This document shows positions 23,163-33,113 of a stretch of 64,000 nt of DNA, piece by piece. The stretch comes from Saccharopolyspora ipomoeae (GTDB taxonomy: Bacteria; Actinomycetota; Actinomycetes; Mycobacteriales; Pseudonocardiaceae), in the NCBI RefSeq assembly GCF_029952525.1, contig NZ_JASAOF010000002.1, positions 186,001 through 250,000 on the forward strand, given 5' to 3'. Below the pieces are notes generated by a model that did no database searches, was not told the origin of the DNA, and worked only from the letters and a program-made list of their open reading frames with translations. Position numbers and translations under genes: made by a program. Position 1 is the stretch's first letter. Each line of letters begins with the position of its first letter.

Positions 23163-25516
23163 GAGCGGGCCCCCTCGACGAGTCCCCGCACCACCGACGG
23201 AGTCAGCGGCGTCACGTCGACGCCGCTGACGCCCAGCGCGTGCTCGACCGCCCCGGCGATCGCCGCCGGCGCGCCGATGATCCCGGCCTCACCAGCACCC
23301 TTGACGCCGAACGGCGTCTCCGGCGCGGGACCGCCCAGCTCCTCCACGACCATCTCCGGCACCTCACCGGTCCCGGGCAGCAGGTACTCGGCGAAGCTGG
23401 TGGCCAGCGGTTGCCCGTCCTCGTAGGGCAGGTGCTCGTGGAGGGCGCCGCCGATGCCCTGCGCGACACCGCCGTGGATCTGGCCCGCCAGCGTCAACGG
23501 GTTGATCACCCGCCCGCAGTCGTGCACGACGGCGTAGCGCAGCACTTCCACCACGCCTGTCTCCGCATCGACCCGCACCACGGCCGCGTGCGTGGCGTTG
23601 GTGTAGCCGGCAGCGGCGTTCATCTTGCCGTCCGGGCGCGGCACGTGATCCAGCCCCGGCGGCTCGTAGACGGCCCGCGCCTCCAAGCCGGGATCAACGC
23701 CCGGCGGCAGCTCGAAGGTCCGGTTCAGCGCCGACTGCGCCACCCGAGACCAGGGCACCGCGCTGCCGGGGCTGCCGCGCACCTGGAACCGGCCGCCCGT
23801 GAGCTCCAGGTCCTCGGGTGCGGCTTCGAGCAGGTGGGCGGCGATGTCGGTTCCCTTGCGCCGCAACACCTCCGCCGCGCGCTCGATGGCGCCGCCGGCG
23901 ACCAGCGCGCCCCGGCTGGCCCAGCTGCCGAGCCCGAACGGCGCGGTGTCGGTGTCGCCCATGACGACCCGCACCTGCTCGATCGGGATCGTCAGCGCCT
24001 CGGCGACCAGCGTGGCGACCGTGGTGTGCGCGCCCTGGCCCATCGCCGACACCCCCACCGCGACGGTGACGCCGCCGTCGGCGTCGAAGCGGACGTCGGC
24101 GGAGTCCTGGCTGCTCCAGGTCCCGGTGATGGAGAACGTCGTCGACGCCACGCCTTCCACGTACGTCGCGTACCCGACGCCCAGCAGCGCAGCGGCACCG
24201 GCATTCGTCCGTTCCTCGGCCAGCATCCGCTCGCCCAGCACCACGGCGCGCTCGAAGGCCTCCCGGTGCGTTCCGGACCGCAGCCGCGCACCGGCCGCGG
24301 TCTCGTAGGGCAGGTCCTGCGGGTCGAGGATCATCCGGCGCCGCAGCTCCAGCCGGTCCACGCCCACCTCGCGGGCGATCCGGTCCACCAGCCGCTCGAT
24401 CGCGAACGTGCCCTCCGGGCCGCCGAAACCCCGGTAGCCGCCGGTCGGCGTCTTGTTGGTGACCACGCCCTGCACGGCGATCGCCTGCTGCGGGATCCGG
24501 TACGGACCGCACAGCGACCCCACCGCCACCAGGCTCGGCCCGTACCCGGCTGGGAAGATCTCCCCGGAGCCGAGATCGGTCCGCACCCGCCCGCGCAGCG
24601 CGGCGATCGTGCCGTCCTCGCGCACCGCCGCCGACAGGCGGATGGTCGTGTCGCGCGCGTGGGTGGCGGCCACCAGGTGCTCGTGGCGGTCCTCGATCCA
24701 GCGCACCGGACGCCGCAACCGCATCGCCAGCCACGGGATCAGGTACTCCTCGGGGTAGATCTCGTTCTTCTGCCCGAAACCGCCGCCGACGTCGGGGGTG
24801 ATGACCCGGATGTCGCGCTCCGGCAGGCCCAGCACCGCCGAGAGCATGCCGCGCACCACGAACGCCGCCTGCGTGGAGGTCCACACCGTCAACCGGCCGT
24901 CGCGGTACTCGGCGACCACGCCGCGCCCTTCGAGCGGCACCGCCGAATGCCGGCGGATCTCGTAGGTGCCGCTGACCGTCCGCAGCTCGGCGAACGCGGC
25001 GTCCACCTGCGCGGTGTCCGGTTCCACCGACAGCAGCAGGTTGTCGCCCCACTCCGGGTACAGCAGCGGCGCGTCGTCGGCGAGGGCCTGATCGGCGGTG
25101 CCGACCACCGGGAGCGGCTCCAGGTCGGCCTCGACGAGCTCGGCGGCGTCCTCGGCCAGGTAGCGGTCGTCGGCGACGACCACGGCCAGCGGGCATCCGA
25201 CGTAGCGGACCCGGTCGCGGGCGAGCGGGACGTGCCCGACCGGCCGCACCCACGGCATCCGGTCCGGCACGGCGGCCAGATCCACCTCGGCACCGCCGAA
25301 CACCGCGTGCACACCGGGGGATTCGGCCGCCGCGCCCGTGTCGATCCCGCGCACGCGCGCGTGCGGGACGTCGCTGCGCACGAACGCGACCTCGACCATG
25401 CCCGGCAGCACGACGTCGGCGATGAACCGGGCCCGGCCGGTCAGTAGCCGGTCGTCCTCGATCCGGCGTGTCGACGCGCCCAGCAGCGTCGGACTCCCGT
25501 GTTCGCTCGTCTGCAT
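23159..25516 (-). CDS. molybdenum hydroxylase large (Mo) subunit, CoxL-like
   Basis: A 785-residue molybdopterin-cytosine-dinucleotide subunit. Characteristic segments are DVGGGFGQKNEIYPEEYL, GYRGFGGPEGTFAIERL and the catalytic Glu in VKGAGEAGIIGAP. The form I CO dehydrogenase Cys loop (AYXCSFR) is absent; GYRGFGGPEG takes the place of the form II AYRGAGR. It is therefore a general aldehyde/aromatic hydroxylase, not a proven CO dehydrogenase. I chose ATG at 25516 because GGGGAGG lies 7 nt upstream; an in-frame ATG at 25594 would add 26 atypical residues. The substrate is unknown. Confidence 0.9.
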   Translation of the reverse strand: MQTSEHGSPTLLGASTRRIEDDRLLTGRARFIADVVLPGMVEVAFVRSDVPHARVRGIDTGAAAESPGVHAVFGGAEVDLAAVPDRMPWVRPVGHVPLARDRVRYVGCPLAVVVADDRYLAEDAAELVEADLEPLPVVGTADQALADDAPLLYPEWGDNLLLSVEPDTAQVDAAFAELRTVSGTYEIRRHSAVPLEGRGVVAEYRDGRLTVWTSTQAAFVVRGMLSAVLGLPERDIRVITPDVGGGFGQKNEIYPEEYLIPWLAMRLRRPVRWIEDRHEHLVAATHARDTTIRLSAAVREDGTIAALRGRVRTDLGSGEIFPAGYGPSLVAVGSLCGPYRIPQQAIAVQGVVTNKTPTGGYRGFGGPEGTFAIERLVDRIAREVGVDRLELRRRMILDPQDLPYETAAGARLRSGTHREAFERAVVLGERMLAEERTNAGAAALLGVGYATYVEGVASTTFSITGTWSSQDSADVRFDADGGVTVAVGVSAMGQGAHTTVATLVAEALTIPIEQVRVVMGDTDTAPFGLGSWASRGALVAGGAIERAAEVLRRKGTDIAAHLLEAAPEDLELTGGRFQVRGSPGSAVPWSRVAQSALNRTFELPPGVDPGLEARAVYEPPGLDHVPRPDGKMNAAAGYTNATHAAVVRVDAETGVVEVLRYAVVHDCGRVINPLTLAGQIHGGVAQGIGGALHEHLPYEDGQPLATSFAEYLLPGTGEVPEMVVEELGGPAPETPFGVKGAGEAGIIGAPAAIAGAVEHALGVSGVDVTPLTPSVVRGLVEGARS

Positions 25517-25613
25517 CGCCCAGCCTCCCCAGCGCGCCGCGACGGCCGCCACAGCTCCCGGGGTAGCCTCCTGCAGCTCTTCGGGGGTGCGCAATCCGCC
25601 GTGTGTTGAGCCC

Positions 25614-25686
25614 GGGGACAGTTTTAGCCAGAATCACCCATGATCAATGTCCGTTTTGCCCGGACAGTTATGGCTAAAACTGCCCC
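25614..25686. repeat. palindromic intergenic element, copy 2
   Basis: GGGGACAGTTTTAGCCA (25614-25630) pairs with TGGCTAAAACTGCCCC (25671-25686), with one unpaired A. The loop carries CACCCATGATCAATGTCCG and TTTTGCCCGGAC, shared with the other copies. Relative to copies 3 and 4, five stem positions differ and all five keep pairing. It begins 7 nt after the aminotransferase stop codon. Confidence 0.8.
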
Positions 25687-25692
25687 CACGCC

Positions 25693-26865
25693 TCAGCCGA
25701 GGGCCTTGGCGAGCCTCCGCAGGCCTTCGGTGATGGTGTCGGGGGAGAAGGTCGTGAACGACAGTCGCATCGTGGCGCGGTCCGGGGCGCCGACCTGGAA
25801 CGCCGCGCCGGGGACGAACGCGACGTCGTGGCGCAGCGCCTCCTGCAGCAGCTCGGCGGTGTCGACCTCGCCGGGCAGCCGCACCCACGCGAACATGCCG
25901 CCCTCGGGTTCGGTCCACGTCGTGCCCGGCGGGGTGATCTCGGCCAGTCCGCGCAGCAGCGCGTCCCGGCGGCCCCGGTAGGTCTCGCGCAGCACCCGCA
26001 GCCGAGCGTCGAGATCGGCGGTGGCCAGGTACTCGGCCGCAGCGGCCTGATCGATGGTGGAGGTGTGCAGGTCGGCCGCCTGCTTGAGGATCACCAGCTG
26101 CCGCAGCAGGTCGGCCGGAGCCCGCAGCCAGCCCACCCGCATCCCCGGCGAGACGACCTTGGAGAAGCTGCCCAGGTACAGCGAGCGCTCCGGGGCGCGC
26201 GCCGACAGCGGCGTCAGCGGCTCCCCGTCGTAGCGCAGCTCGTGGTACGGGTCGTCCTCGACGAGCCAGAACTCCCGCCGCCTCGCGATCTCGGCGATCC
26301 GGTCCCGGCGCTCGGCGCCGGTGGTCCGCCCGGTCGGGTTGGAGAACGTCGGCACCAGGTACAGCAGCGCCGGGTCCTCGCGCGCGGCGATCTCGTCGAG
26401 CGCGTCGGGATCGATGCCGCGCTCGTCGCCGGGCACGGGAACGATCCGCGCCTGCGCGAGCTGGAAGCACTGCACCGCCGAGAGGTAGACGGGCTCCTCG
26501 ACCAGCACGACCGCACCCGGATCCAGCAGCGCCGAGGCGATCAGGCTCAGCCCCTGCTGGGAACCGGTGGTGATCAGCAGGTCTTCGTCCACTGTGGCCA
26601 GACCTCGGGCGGTGAGGCGCTGGGCGGCGATCTCCCGCAGCGCCGGGTCGCCCTCGGTCGGCGAGTACTGCAGCGTGCGGGCGGCGTCGGGTTCGGCCAG
26701 CGCCCGCGCGTAGGCGGCGCGCAGCCCGTCGGTGTCGAACAGCTCCGGCGCGGGCAGCCCACCGGCGAACGAGATCACGCCCGGACGGCGGGTCAGCGCG
26801 AGCAGGTCGCGCACCGGGGAACTGGTGAGGCCGTCCATCCGGCGAGCGCGGGCGAGTGCAGACAT
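25693..26865 (-). CDS. PLP-dependent aminotransferase, class I/II
   Basis: A 390-residue fold-type I aminotransferase. The PLP lysine lies in LGSFSKVVSPGMRVGW; NPTGRTTG and LVEDDPYHELRYDG are the other cofactor contacts; RLSFTTF holds the carboxylate-binding Arg. It resembles LysN/2-aminoadipate and MocR-like aminotransferase domains but has no DNA-binding domain. The ATG at 26865 has TGGAG upstream. The amino donor and acceptor cannot be read from sequence. A palindromic element directly follows its stop. Confidence 0.88.
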   Translation of the reverse strand: MSALARARRMDGLTSSPVRDLLALTRRPGVISFAGGLPAPELFDTDGLRAAYARALAEPDAARTLQYSPTEGDPALREIAAQRLTARGLATVDEDLLITTGSQQGLSLIASALLDPGAVVLVEEPVYLSAVQCFQLAQARIVPVPGDERGIDPDALDEIAAREDPALLYLVPTFSNPTGRTTGAERRDRIAEIARRREFWLVEDDPYHELRYDGEPLTPLSARAPERSLYLGSFSKVVSPGMRVGWLRAPADLLRQLVILKQAADLHTSTIDQAAAAEYLATADLDARLRVLRETYRGRRDALLRGLAEITPPGTTWTEPEGGMFAWVRLPGEVDTAELLQEALRHDVAFVPGAAFQVGAPDRATMRLSFTTFSPDTITEGLRRLAKALG

Positions 26866-27130
26866 GGATGCTCCAGGAAGCGAGGGGGAGGGGATGCGGG
26901 GCGTCGGCCGCGGTGGTGCCGCTGGCGCGCCTCGCGCACTGGCCTCGCTGTTCGAGGAGCCTGCCGACACCCTAGATCACCGAACCCGCGCGGTCACCCG
27001 AATTTGGCGCGGCTCACCTGTCGGGCGACCCGAACGGACGCAGTGCGTAACGAAAGGAGTGCTTCCGGTTCGGAAACCGCCCCGGCGGTGCGACGATGCG
27101 ATCACGCGAGCGATCCCGGAGGAACCTGCA

Positions 27131-28444
27131 GTGGCACTTCCCGTCCAGACCCGGATCGGACATCGCGCCCGGATCGGGTACTCGCTCGGTTCGCTGGTGA
27201 CCGGCGCGTTCACCACGGTGCCCGGACTGCTCCTGCTGCCGTACCTCACCGACACCCTCGCGGTGCCCGGCGCGATCGCGGGCGTGCTCGTGCTGCTGCC
27301 GAAGATGTGGGACGTGGTGTTCAACCCGATCGCCGGCAGGCTCTCGGACGCGAGCCTCGTCCGCCACGGCAGCAGGCGCCCGTTCCTGCTCTGCGGCGGC
27401 ATCGGCGTGGCCGTGCTGTTCGCCGCGATCTTCGCCCACCCCGGGTTCGGGAGCCCTGCATTGGACGCCGGGTACGTGCTGGTGCTGTACCTGCTGTGCG
27501 CCACCGCTTTCGGGGTGTTCCAGGTGCCGTTCAACGCGCTGCCCGCCGAGCTCACCGACTCCTACGGCGAGCGCACCCGCATCACCAGCTGGCGGATGGG
27601 GTTCCTGGCGATCGCGGTGCTGCTCTCCGGAGGCGGAGCTCCCGCGCTCGTCCACGGCATCGGGGGAGCTGCCGGGTACCGGGTGATGGGCGCGTCCGTC
27701 GGGCTGGTGATCCTGCTGGGCGCGGTGCTCATGGTGCTGGGGTTGCGCGGCGCCCCGGTCGGGCGGCTGCGCCCGGGCGCGCAGAGCTGGCGGGAGCTGC
27801 TGGTGACGATGCGCCGGTGGCGCTCGTTCCGGACGCTGGTGCTGGTCTACACGCTCCAGGCGCTCGGGCTGGCGACGCTGCTGGCCGGCGTCAACTACGC
27901 CTCCCGCTACGTCTTCGGCGACCCCGGGGTGCAGACGTGGCTGTTCGTCGGGTTCGTCCTGCCCGCGCTGATGACGATGCCGCTGTGGCCCCGGGTCGGG
28001 CAGCGCTGGGGCAAGCTGTGGGGGTTCCGCGCCGCGTGCATCGCCTTCGGCGTGGCCGCCGTCGGGCTCGCCGCGGCGCTGGTGCTGCCGATCGGAGTGT
28101 CGTTCGTGTTCGTCGCCCTGGCGGGCGTCGGTTACGCGGGGATCCAGGTGTTCCCGCTGGCGATCATGCCGGACCTGATCACCGCCGAGGAGGAGCGCAC
28201 CGGCGAAGCCCGCGCCGGCATCGCCGCCGGTGTGTGGACCGGCTCGGAAACCCTCGGCATGGCGCTCGGGCCCGGCCTCTTCGGGCTCGTGCTCGGCCTG
28301 GGCGGCTACGTGTCCAGTGTGGACGCGGACGTGGTGCAGCCGGGCAGCGCCATCACCGCCATCCTGCTGGGCTTCTCGCTGCTCCCGGGCGTCCTCGTGA
28401 TGCTCGGCCTACCGCTGCTGCGCCGCGAGGTCCTGGAGCCCTGA
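27131..28444 (+). CDS. MFS transporter, GPH (glycoside-pentoside-hexuronide) type
   Basis: A 437-residue membrane protein with about twelve transmembrane helices. GPH-type signatures include PKMWDVVFNPIAGRLSD and HGSRRPFLLCGG in the first half and VFPLAIMPDLITAEEERTGEARAGI in the central-to-late part. The family symports sugars or related solutes with cations. The GTG start has GGAGG 8 nt upstream. It is divergent from the aminotransferase gene; no sugar enzyme is adjacent, so the solute is unknown. Confidence 0.85.
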   Translation: MALPVQTRIGHRARIGYSLGSLVTGAFTTVPGLLLLPYLTDTLAVPGAIAGVLVLLPKMWDVVFNPIAGRLSDASLVRHGSRRPFLLCGGIGVAVLFAAIFAHPGFGSPALDAGYVLVLYLLCATAFGVFQVPFNALPAELTDSYGERTRITSWRMGFLAIAVLLSGGGAPALVHGIGGAAGYRVMGASVGLVILLGAVLMVLGLRGAPVGRLRPGAQSWRELLVTMRRWRSFRTLVLVYTLQALGLATLLAGVNYASRYVFGDPGVQTWLFVGFVLPALMTMPLWPRVGQRWGKLWGFRAACIAFGVAAVGLAAALVLPIGVSFVFVALAGVGYAGIQVFPLAIMPDLITAEEERTGEARAGIAAGVWTGSETLGMALGPGLFGLVLGLGGYVSSVDADVVQPGSAITAILLGFSLLPGVLVMLGLPLLRREVLEP

Positions 28445-28517
28445 GAGCCGCCGGGACGTGCCTCGCGGCGGAACCGGAGAGCGCCTTCGAGGTCTCGGCG
28501 CGCCGCTCGTGGAGCAC

Positions 28518-28538
28518 GCCGGGACGACGCGTCCCGGC
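28518..28538. terminator. hairpin terminator after the MFS gene
   Basis: GCCGGGACG and CGTCCCGGC form a perfect 9-bp stem around ACG and are followed by CGTTTCGC. It lies about 75 nt past the MFS stop on the same strand. Confidence 0.5.
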
Positions 28539-28644
28539 CGTTTCGCAAGTCGATCACCGGGAGTAGCGAGATGGTGTGAAGTCTTGCCGGGGCACCGCTT
28601 TTGATCAGAGTGCGGTGCGCGGAACTGCCGTAGTTTTCCGGTTC

Positions 28645-29109
28645 ATGACACCGAAGACCGCACTCAGCGTAGTTGCCGGCGCCCTGCTGATCGGAGGCGG
28701 GATGAGCTTCGCCGCGGTGTCCATGTCGGGCGCACCGGCCGCTCCCGCGGAGGAGCAGGTCGTGGAACTCGTCAACCAGGCCCGCGCCACCGCCGGGTGC
28801 GGACCGCTCACCGTCGACGGCCGCCTGACCCGCGCCGCGACCGAGCACAGCACCGACATGGCCCAGCGCGGCTACTTCAGCCACACCACGCCCGAAGGCG
28901 TCACCTTCGGCCAGCGCCTGCGCGACGCGGGTTATCCGGCGCCCGGCGCGGAGAACATCGCCCGCGGCCACACCAGCGCCGAGCAGGTCGTCGACGACTG
29001 GCTGAGGTCCCACGGCCACCGCAAGAACATCATGGACTGCTCCCTGCGCACCATCGGAGTGGGAATCGAGACCTCGGGCCACTACTGGACGCAGGACTTC
29101 GGACGTTAG
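28645..29109 (+). CDS. secreted CAP (SCP/PR1) domain protein
   Basis: A 154-residue exported protein. The first 30 residues form a signal peptide ([22 protein letters not shown]). The CAP domain follows, with [46 protein letters not shown] and [13 protein letters not shown]. The characteristic His and Glu residues of the CAP cavity are present, and two Cys could form a disulfide. Bacterial CAP proteins have unclear roles at the envelope. Its TAG stop overlaps the stop of the convergent dioxygenase gene. Confidence 0.87.
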   Translation: MTPKTALSVVAGALLIGGGMSFAAVSMSGAPAAPAEEQVVELVNQARATAGCGPLTVDGRLTRAATEHSTDMAQRGYFSHTTPEGVTFGQRLRDAGYPAPGAENIARGHTSAEQVVDDWLRSHGHRKNIMDCSLRTIGVGIETSGHYWTQDFGR

Positions 29110-29999
29110 TCCTCCGGCGGTAGGACGATGTCGAACGTCGTCCTGGTCCAGGTCCGGCCGCCGAGATCGCGGTCGCCGGGGACCGGTGCGGTGGGCGGTT
29201 GCCGCTCGAAGCGCTTGATCAGCGATTCCTTGACGCCGAAGACCGAGTCGTGCTCCAGCAGGTCGTCGCCCTCCACGAAGATGTGCGTGACCAGCGTGCG
29301 CAGACCCGGTGAGCTGACCATGAAGTGCAGGTGGGAGGCCCGCAGCGGGGAGCGGCCGGTGGCCTCCAGCATCGCGCCCACCGGCCCGTCGTGCGGGATC
29401 GGGTACGGCGTGGGAGTCAGCGCCCAGAAGCCGTACCAGCCGCGTTCGTCGGTGAACAGGTGCGCGCGGGCCGCGGTCCGGTCGTCGGAGTACTGCACGT
29501 CGTAGAAGCCGTCCTCGTCGGCTTCCCACACCTCGATCCGCGCGCCAGACACCGGGCTCCCGTCGGTGTCGGTAACGGTGCCCTCCACCCAGCACGGCTC
29601 GCCCGCCGCGCCGCCGGAGATGTCACCGCCCAACTCCGCCCGGGGCGCGCCCTCGACGAAGAACGGGCCGAAAACCGTTGCCTCGGTGGCGTTCCCGCGC
29701 GCCTCGTTGTTGACCGCGATGGTCTGCATCGAGGCGCCCAGCACGTCGGAGAGCAGGATGAACTCCTGCCGACGGTCGTCGGTGATGTGCCCGGCGGCGG
29801 TGAGGAACGCGATCGCGGCCTCCCACTCCCGTTGGGTCAGCCGCACGTCGCGGATGAACGAGTGCAGGTGCGTCACCAGCGAGCGCAGCACCTCCCGCAG
29901 CCGCTCGTCCTCGGTGCCGTCGAAGCTGGCCAGCACCTTGGCGAGCAGCTCCTCCTCGGCTCGGCGCTGCCGCTCGGCGTCGCTGGTCCCGTCGGTCAT
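29106..29999 (-). CDS. hydroxyquinol / catechol intradiol dioxygenase
   Basis: A 297-residue non-heme Fe(III) enzyme that cleaves hydroxyquinol (or catechol) between its hydroxyls, giving maleylacetate in the former case. The four iron ligands fit Tyr166 (GFYDVQY), Tyr199 (TPTPYPIP), His223 and His225 (RASHLHF). The N-terminal 100 residues are the helical dimerisation domain of this family. The maleylacetate reductase gene next to it points to hydroxyquinol as substrate. The ATG overlaps the end of that gene as ATGA, so the two are translated together. Confidence 0.9.
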   Translation of the reverse strand: MTDGTSDAERQRRAEEELLAKVLASFDGTEDERLREVLRSLVTHLHSFIRDVRLTQREWEAAIAFLTAAGHITDDRRQEFILLSDVLGASMQTIAVNNEARGNATEATVFGPFFVEGAPRAELGGDISGGAAGEPCWVEGTVTDTDGSPVSGARIEVWEADEDGFYDVQYSDDRTAARAHLFTDERGWYGFWALTPTPYPIPHDGPVGAMLEATGRSPLRASHLHFMVSSPGLRTLVTHIFVEGDDLLEHDSVFGVKESLIKRFERQPPTAPVPGDRDLGGRTWTRTTFDIVLPPED

Positions 30000-31063
30000 G
30001 AGCCCTCCGGTGCGGATCCGGCCCAGGCGGCCGCGAGCAGCGCCCGCACCCCGCCGGTGGTGGCGGGACGGGGGTTGGACGCCGGGATCGCCGCCACCGA
30101 CAGCTCGGTGGCCTCGTCCAGGTTCGATTCCTGCAAACCGATGTCGCGCAACGCCTTCGGCGCACCGAGCCGGTCGCGCAGCGCGACCAGCGAGGCCACC
30201 GCGTCGGTGCCGCCCAGGGCCTGGGTGATGCGCTCCGCGGCCTGCGGGGCGGCCGCCGCGTTGAACGCCAGCACGTGCGGTAGCACGATCGCGTGGGTCT
30301 GGGCGTGCGGCAGGTCGTAGGTGCCGCCCAGGACGTGGCAGATCTTGTGGTGCATGCCGGACCCGGCCGAGGCGAACGCCACCGCCGACAGGTAGGCGCC
30401 GTGCAGCGCCAGGTCGCGGCCCTCCACGTCCTGCGGGTCGGCCACGATCTTCGGCAGCCCGGCGGCCAGGGTCCGCATCCCCTCGGTGGCCAGCGCCGCG
30501 TTGATCGGGTCGGCGCGCGGCGCCCACAGCGAGTCCACGCAGTGCGCGAGCCCGTTGAGGCCGGAGGCCACCGACAGCTCGACCGGCAGCGCGCGGGTGA
30601 GCTCGGCGTCGTAGACGACGGTGCGCGGCAGCACCCGGTCGTCGACACCGGTGGTCTTGCGGGCGGCCTCGGTCAGGCCCCACACGTTGGTGGCCTCCGA
30701 GCCGGCGTAGGTGGTGGGCACGGCCACGATGGGCAGGCCGCTGGTCAGCGCGATCGCCTTGGCCAGGCCGGTGGTGGACCCGCCGCCCACGCACACCAGC
30801 AGGTCGACGCCGTGCTGGGCCGCGGCGGCCCGGGCCTTCTCGGCCTTGTCGACGGGCACGTGCGGTGCGACGTCGTCGTAGTGCAGGGCCACGTCGATGC
30901 CGGTCGTGATGCGGCGGGCGAGCTCGGCCTCGCTGGTCCCGGCGATCACCATCACCGCCTTCGCCCCGCGCTCGCGCACCTCGTCGGCGACGTTGGCCGC
31001 GGCGCCGCCGGCGCCGAACCGGACCCGCTGGCCCAGCGTCGTGTGGTCGAATTCCAGGCTCAC
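29996..31063 (-). CDS. maleylacetate reductase
   Basis: A 355-residue iron-type alcohol dehydrogenase family member that reduces maleylacetate to 3-oxoadipate with NAD(P)H. Family marks include [43 protein letters not shown] and [19 protein letters not shown]. It lies between the flavin monooxygenase and the intradiol dioxygenase genes with 4-nt overlaps on both sides, a tightly coupled lower hydroxyquinol pathway. Confidence 0.92.
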   Translation of the reverse strand: MSLEFDHTTLGQRVRFGAGGAAANVADEVRERGAKAVMVIAGTSEAELARRITTGIDVALHYDDVAPHVPVDKAEKARAAAAQHGVDLLVCVGGGSTTGLAKAIALTSGLPIVAVPTTYAGSEATNVWGLTEAARKTTGVDDRVLPRTVVYDAELTRALPVELSVASGLNGLAHCVDSLWAPRADPINAALATEGMRTLAAGLPKIVADPQDVEGRDLALHGAYLSAVAFASAGSGMHHKICHVLGGTYDLPHAQTHAIVLPHVLAFNAAAAPQAAERITQALGGTDAVASLVALRDRLGAPKALRDIGLQESNLDEATELSVAAIPASNPRPATTGGVRALLAAAWAGSAPEGS

Positions 31064-32859
31064 GCCTCACCTCCGGGCTTGAGGATGCCGGTGAGCACGT
31101 CGGTCAGGGCGGCCGCCGGATCGTCGGCCATCCGGTGGGAGCGCCAGCAGACGTGCTTGTCGGGACGCACCAGCACCGCCCCATCCTCGTGGACCTCGCG
31201 GCCTGCCGCCCAGTCGAAGTACAGGTCGGTCACCTCGCGGCCGGGGCCGATCACCACCGCCTCCAGCGGCACTCCCAGCTTCTCGGCGACCTGCCGGGCG
31301 GCCTCGGCCCACGCCTGCCCGGAGATGCCGGTGAACAGGGTGAACCGGTCGTATCCGGCGAGATCGTGGGTCGACAGCGTCTTCGCGGCGTCGCCGACCC
31401 ACACGTGCGGGAGGCGTGCTCCCGGCACGGTGCTGGGCCGGTAGTACAGCTCCGGGTCGCGGTCGGACTCCGGGCGCGGCGAGCCGTCGGAGGCGATGGC
31501 GGTGGAGGTGTAGAACTGGCCCATCTCGACGCCGTGCGCGTTGAACTCGTAGTTCTTGAGCTCCATCGCGTGCCGCAGCGCCTCGCGCCGCCGGGCGCCC
31601 TCGGGGGAGTCGGCGGCGCGCTCGGCGATCTTGGCGCGCATCTGCTCCTCGGTGTCGCCGTCCTCGATGCCCAGGGCGTCGAAGATCTGGCCGAACTCGC
31701 GGGCGCTCCGGTTGGCCCGGCGGACGATCTGCTCGGCCACCGGGGCCCGCTCGGCGGAGTAGGTCTCCAGCAGGTCCTCCGAGGCCCAGCCGCGCAGCAC
31801 CGCCGCGATCTTCCAGGCGAGGTTGTAGGAGTCCTGCACGGAGGTGTTGGAGCCGAGCCCGTTCGACGGCGGGTGCTTGTGGACGGCGTCGCCGGCGCAG
31901 AACACCCGGCCGGACTGCAGGTGGGTGGCCCACTGCTCGTTGTTGCCCCACAGCGAGTAGCCGGTGATCTCCACGTCCAGGTCGGCCACGCCGAGCAGGT
32001 TGCGCACGATCTGCCGCGCCGCGTCGTCGTCGAGCTCCGGCGGTGGCCCGCTGATGTCGTAGCCCCACACGATCAGCCACTCGTCCCACGGCCGGACCAT
32101 GCGCACCAGGCCGGTGCCGATGCCGCCGATGTTCGAGCCGGGCTGGATCACCCAGTACAGCACCGACGGCCGGTGCGCGACGAGATCGCTGATGTCGGCC
32201 TTGAAGGTGATGTTCATCGACCCGGCGATGTCCATCCGGCCCTGGTGGGGCAGCCCGATGTCGGCGGCGACCTTCGAGCGCGCCCCGTCGGCGCCGATGA
32301 GGTACCGGGCGCGGATGTCGTACTCGTGGCCGGTGAGCCGGTCGCGCACCCGCGCGGTCACGCCGTCGGCGTCCTGGGTGTGCGAGAGGTACTCGGTGGA
32401 GAAGCTGGTGTGCGAGCCGCGCTCGGTGGCGTTCTTGACCAGGATCGGTTCGAGGTAGGTCTGCGGGATGTCGCAGTTCAGCGACGGCGAGGCCAGCTCG
32501 TAGTCGGCGTGCCGGGCGGGGTGGGTGCCCCAGGTGCGGATGCGGCCGATCTCGTCGCCGGCGATGGACGTGCAGAAGACGGTGTCGCCCATCTGGTCGT
32601 GCGGTGTGGCCTCGGCGAGCACCTGCTCCTCGATGCCGAGGTCGCGGAAGATCTCCATCGTGCGCTGGTTGGTGATGTGCGCCCGAGGGGTGTTGGCGGT
32701 CCAGCGGTACTTGGTGACCACGATGTTGGACACCCCGAGGCTGGACAGGAACAGCGCCGCCGACGCCCCGGCGGGCCCGGAGCCGATGATCAGCACCTCG
32801 GTCTCCACCGCGCTCGTGGTGGGAACCTCGGTGTCGGCCAAGCCGTCGTTGAACTCCAT
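31060..32859 (-). CDS. FAD-dependent aromatic monooxygenase (TfdB/phenol hydroxylase type)
   Basis: A 599-residue class A flavoprotein hydroxylase. It shows the FAD Rossmann motif [17 protein letters not shown], the DG motif [13 protein letters not shown] and the second FAD motif [20 protein letters not shown]. The C-terminal thioredoxin-like domain is that of phenol hydroxylases and 2,4-dichlorophenol 6-monooxygenase. In this operon it would convert a phenol such as resorcinol to hydroxyquinol using NAD(P)H and oxygen. The exact substrate is inferred only from the downstream dioxygenase and reductase genes. It leads a three-gene overlapping operon. Confidence 0.88.
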   Translation of the reverse strand: MEFNDGLADTEVPTTSAVETEVLIIGSGPAGASAALFLSSLGVSNIVVTKYRWTANTPRAHITNQRTMEIFRDLGIEEQVLAEATPHDQMGDTVFCTSIAGDEIGRIRTWGTHPARHADYELASPSLNCDIPQTYLEPILVKNATERGSHTSFSTEYLSHTQDADGVTARVRDRLTGHEYDIRARYLIGADGARSKVAADIGLPHQGRMDIAGSMNITFKADISDLVAHRPSVLYWVIQPGSNIGGIGTGLVRMVRPWDEWLIVWGYDISGPPPELDDDAARQIVRNLLGVADLDVEITGYSLWGNNEQWATHLQSGRVFCAGDAVHKHPPSNGLGSNTSVQDSYNLAWKIAAVLRGWASEDLLETYSAERAPVAEQIVRRANRSAREFGQIFDALGIEDGDTEEQMRAKIAERAADSPEGARRREALRHAMELKNYEFNAHGVEMGQFYTSTAIASDGSPRPESDRDPELYYRPSTVPGARLPHVWVGDAAKTLSTHDLAGYDRFTLFTGISGQAWAEAARQVAEKLGVPLEAVVIGPGREVTDLYFDWAAGREVHEDGAVLVRPDKHVCWRSHRMADDPAAALTDVLTGILKPGGEA

Positions 32860-33030
32860 CGCGTCGGTCCTCCCGCAGTGCGCCGTCCGTTCGGCACGAT
32901 GCCACGCCCCAGAACGTCCGAGCCCCCGACGGCGCGAATGGTCAACACCCCGTCGGGAATGGGCAATGCCCGCCGTCGGTGTGCAACGCGGCGGCTCGGC
33001 GGCGGGGCCGCGGTGGCGGGGGGAGAGGGC

Positions 33031-33105
33031 GGGGGACGGTTTTTCCTCGAATCACCCATGATCAAAGTCCCTTTTGTCCGGTCAATTCGAGGAAAAACCG
33101 CCCCC
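33031..33105. repeat. palindromic intergenic element, copy 3
   Basis: GGGGACGGTTTTTCCTCGA and its complement ending at 33105 make a stem of about 21 bp with one mismatch. The loop carries CACCCATGATCAAAGTCC and TTTTGTCCGG. It begins 9 nt after the stop of the molybdoenzyme gene (minus strand) and lies within the 254-bp gap before the monooxygenase operon. I see no other element in that gap. Confidence 0.85.
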
Positions 33106-33113
33106 TGCCGAGT

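Noticed and set aside
23159-25516. Carbon monoxide dehydrogenase (CoxL form I)
   Set aside because: The diagnostic Cys-containing loop is missing.
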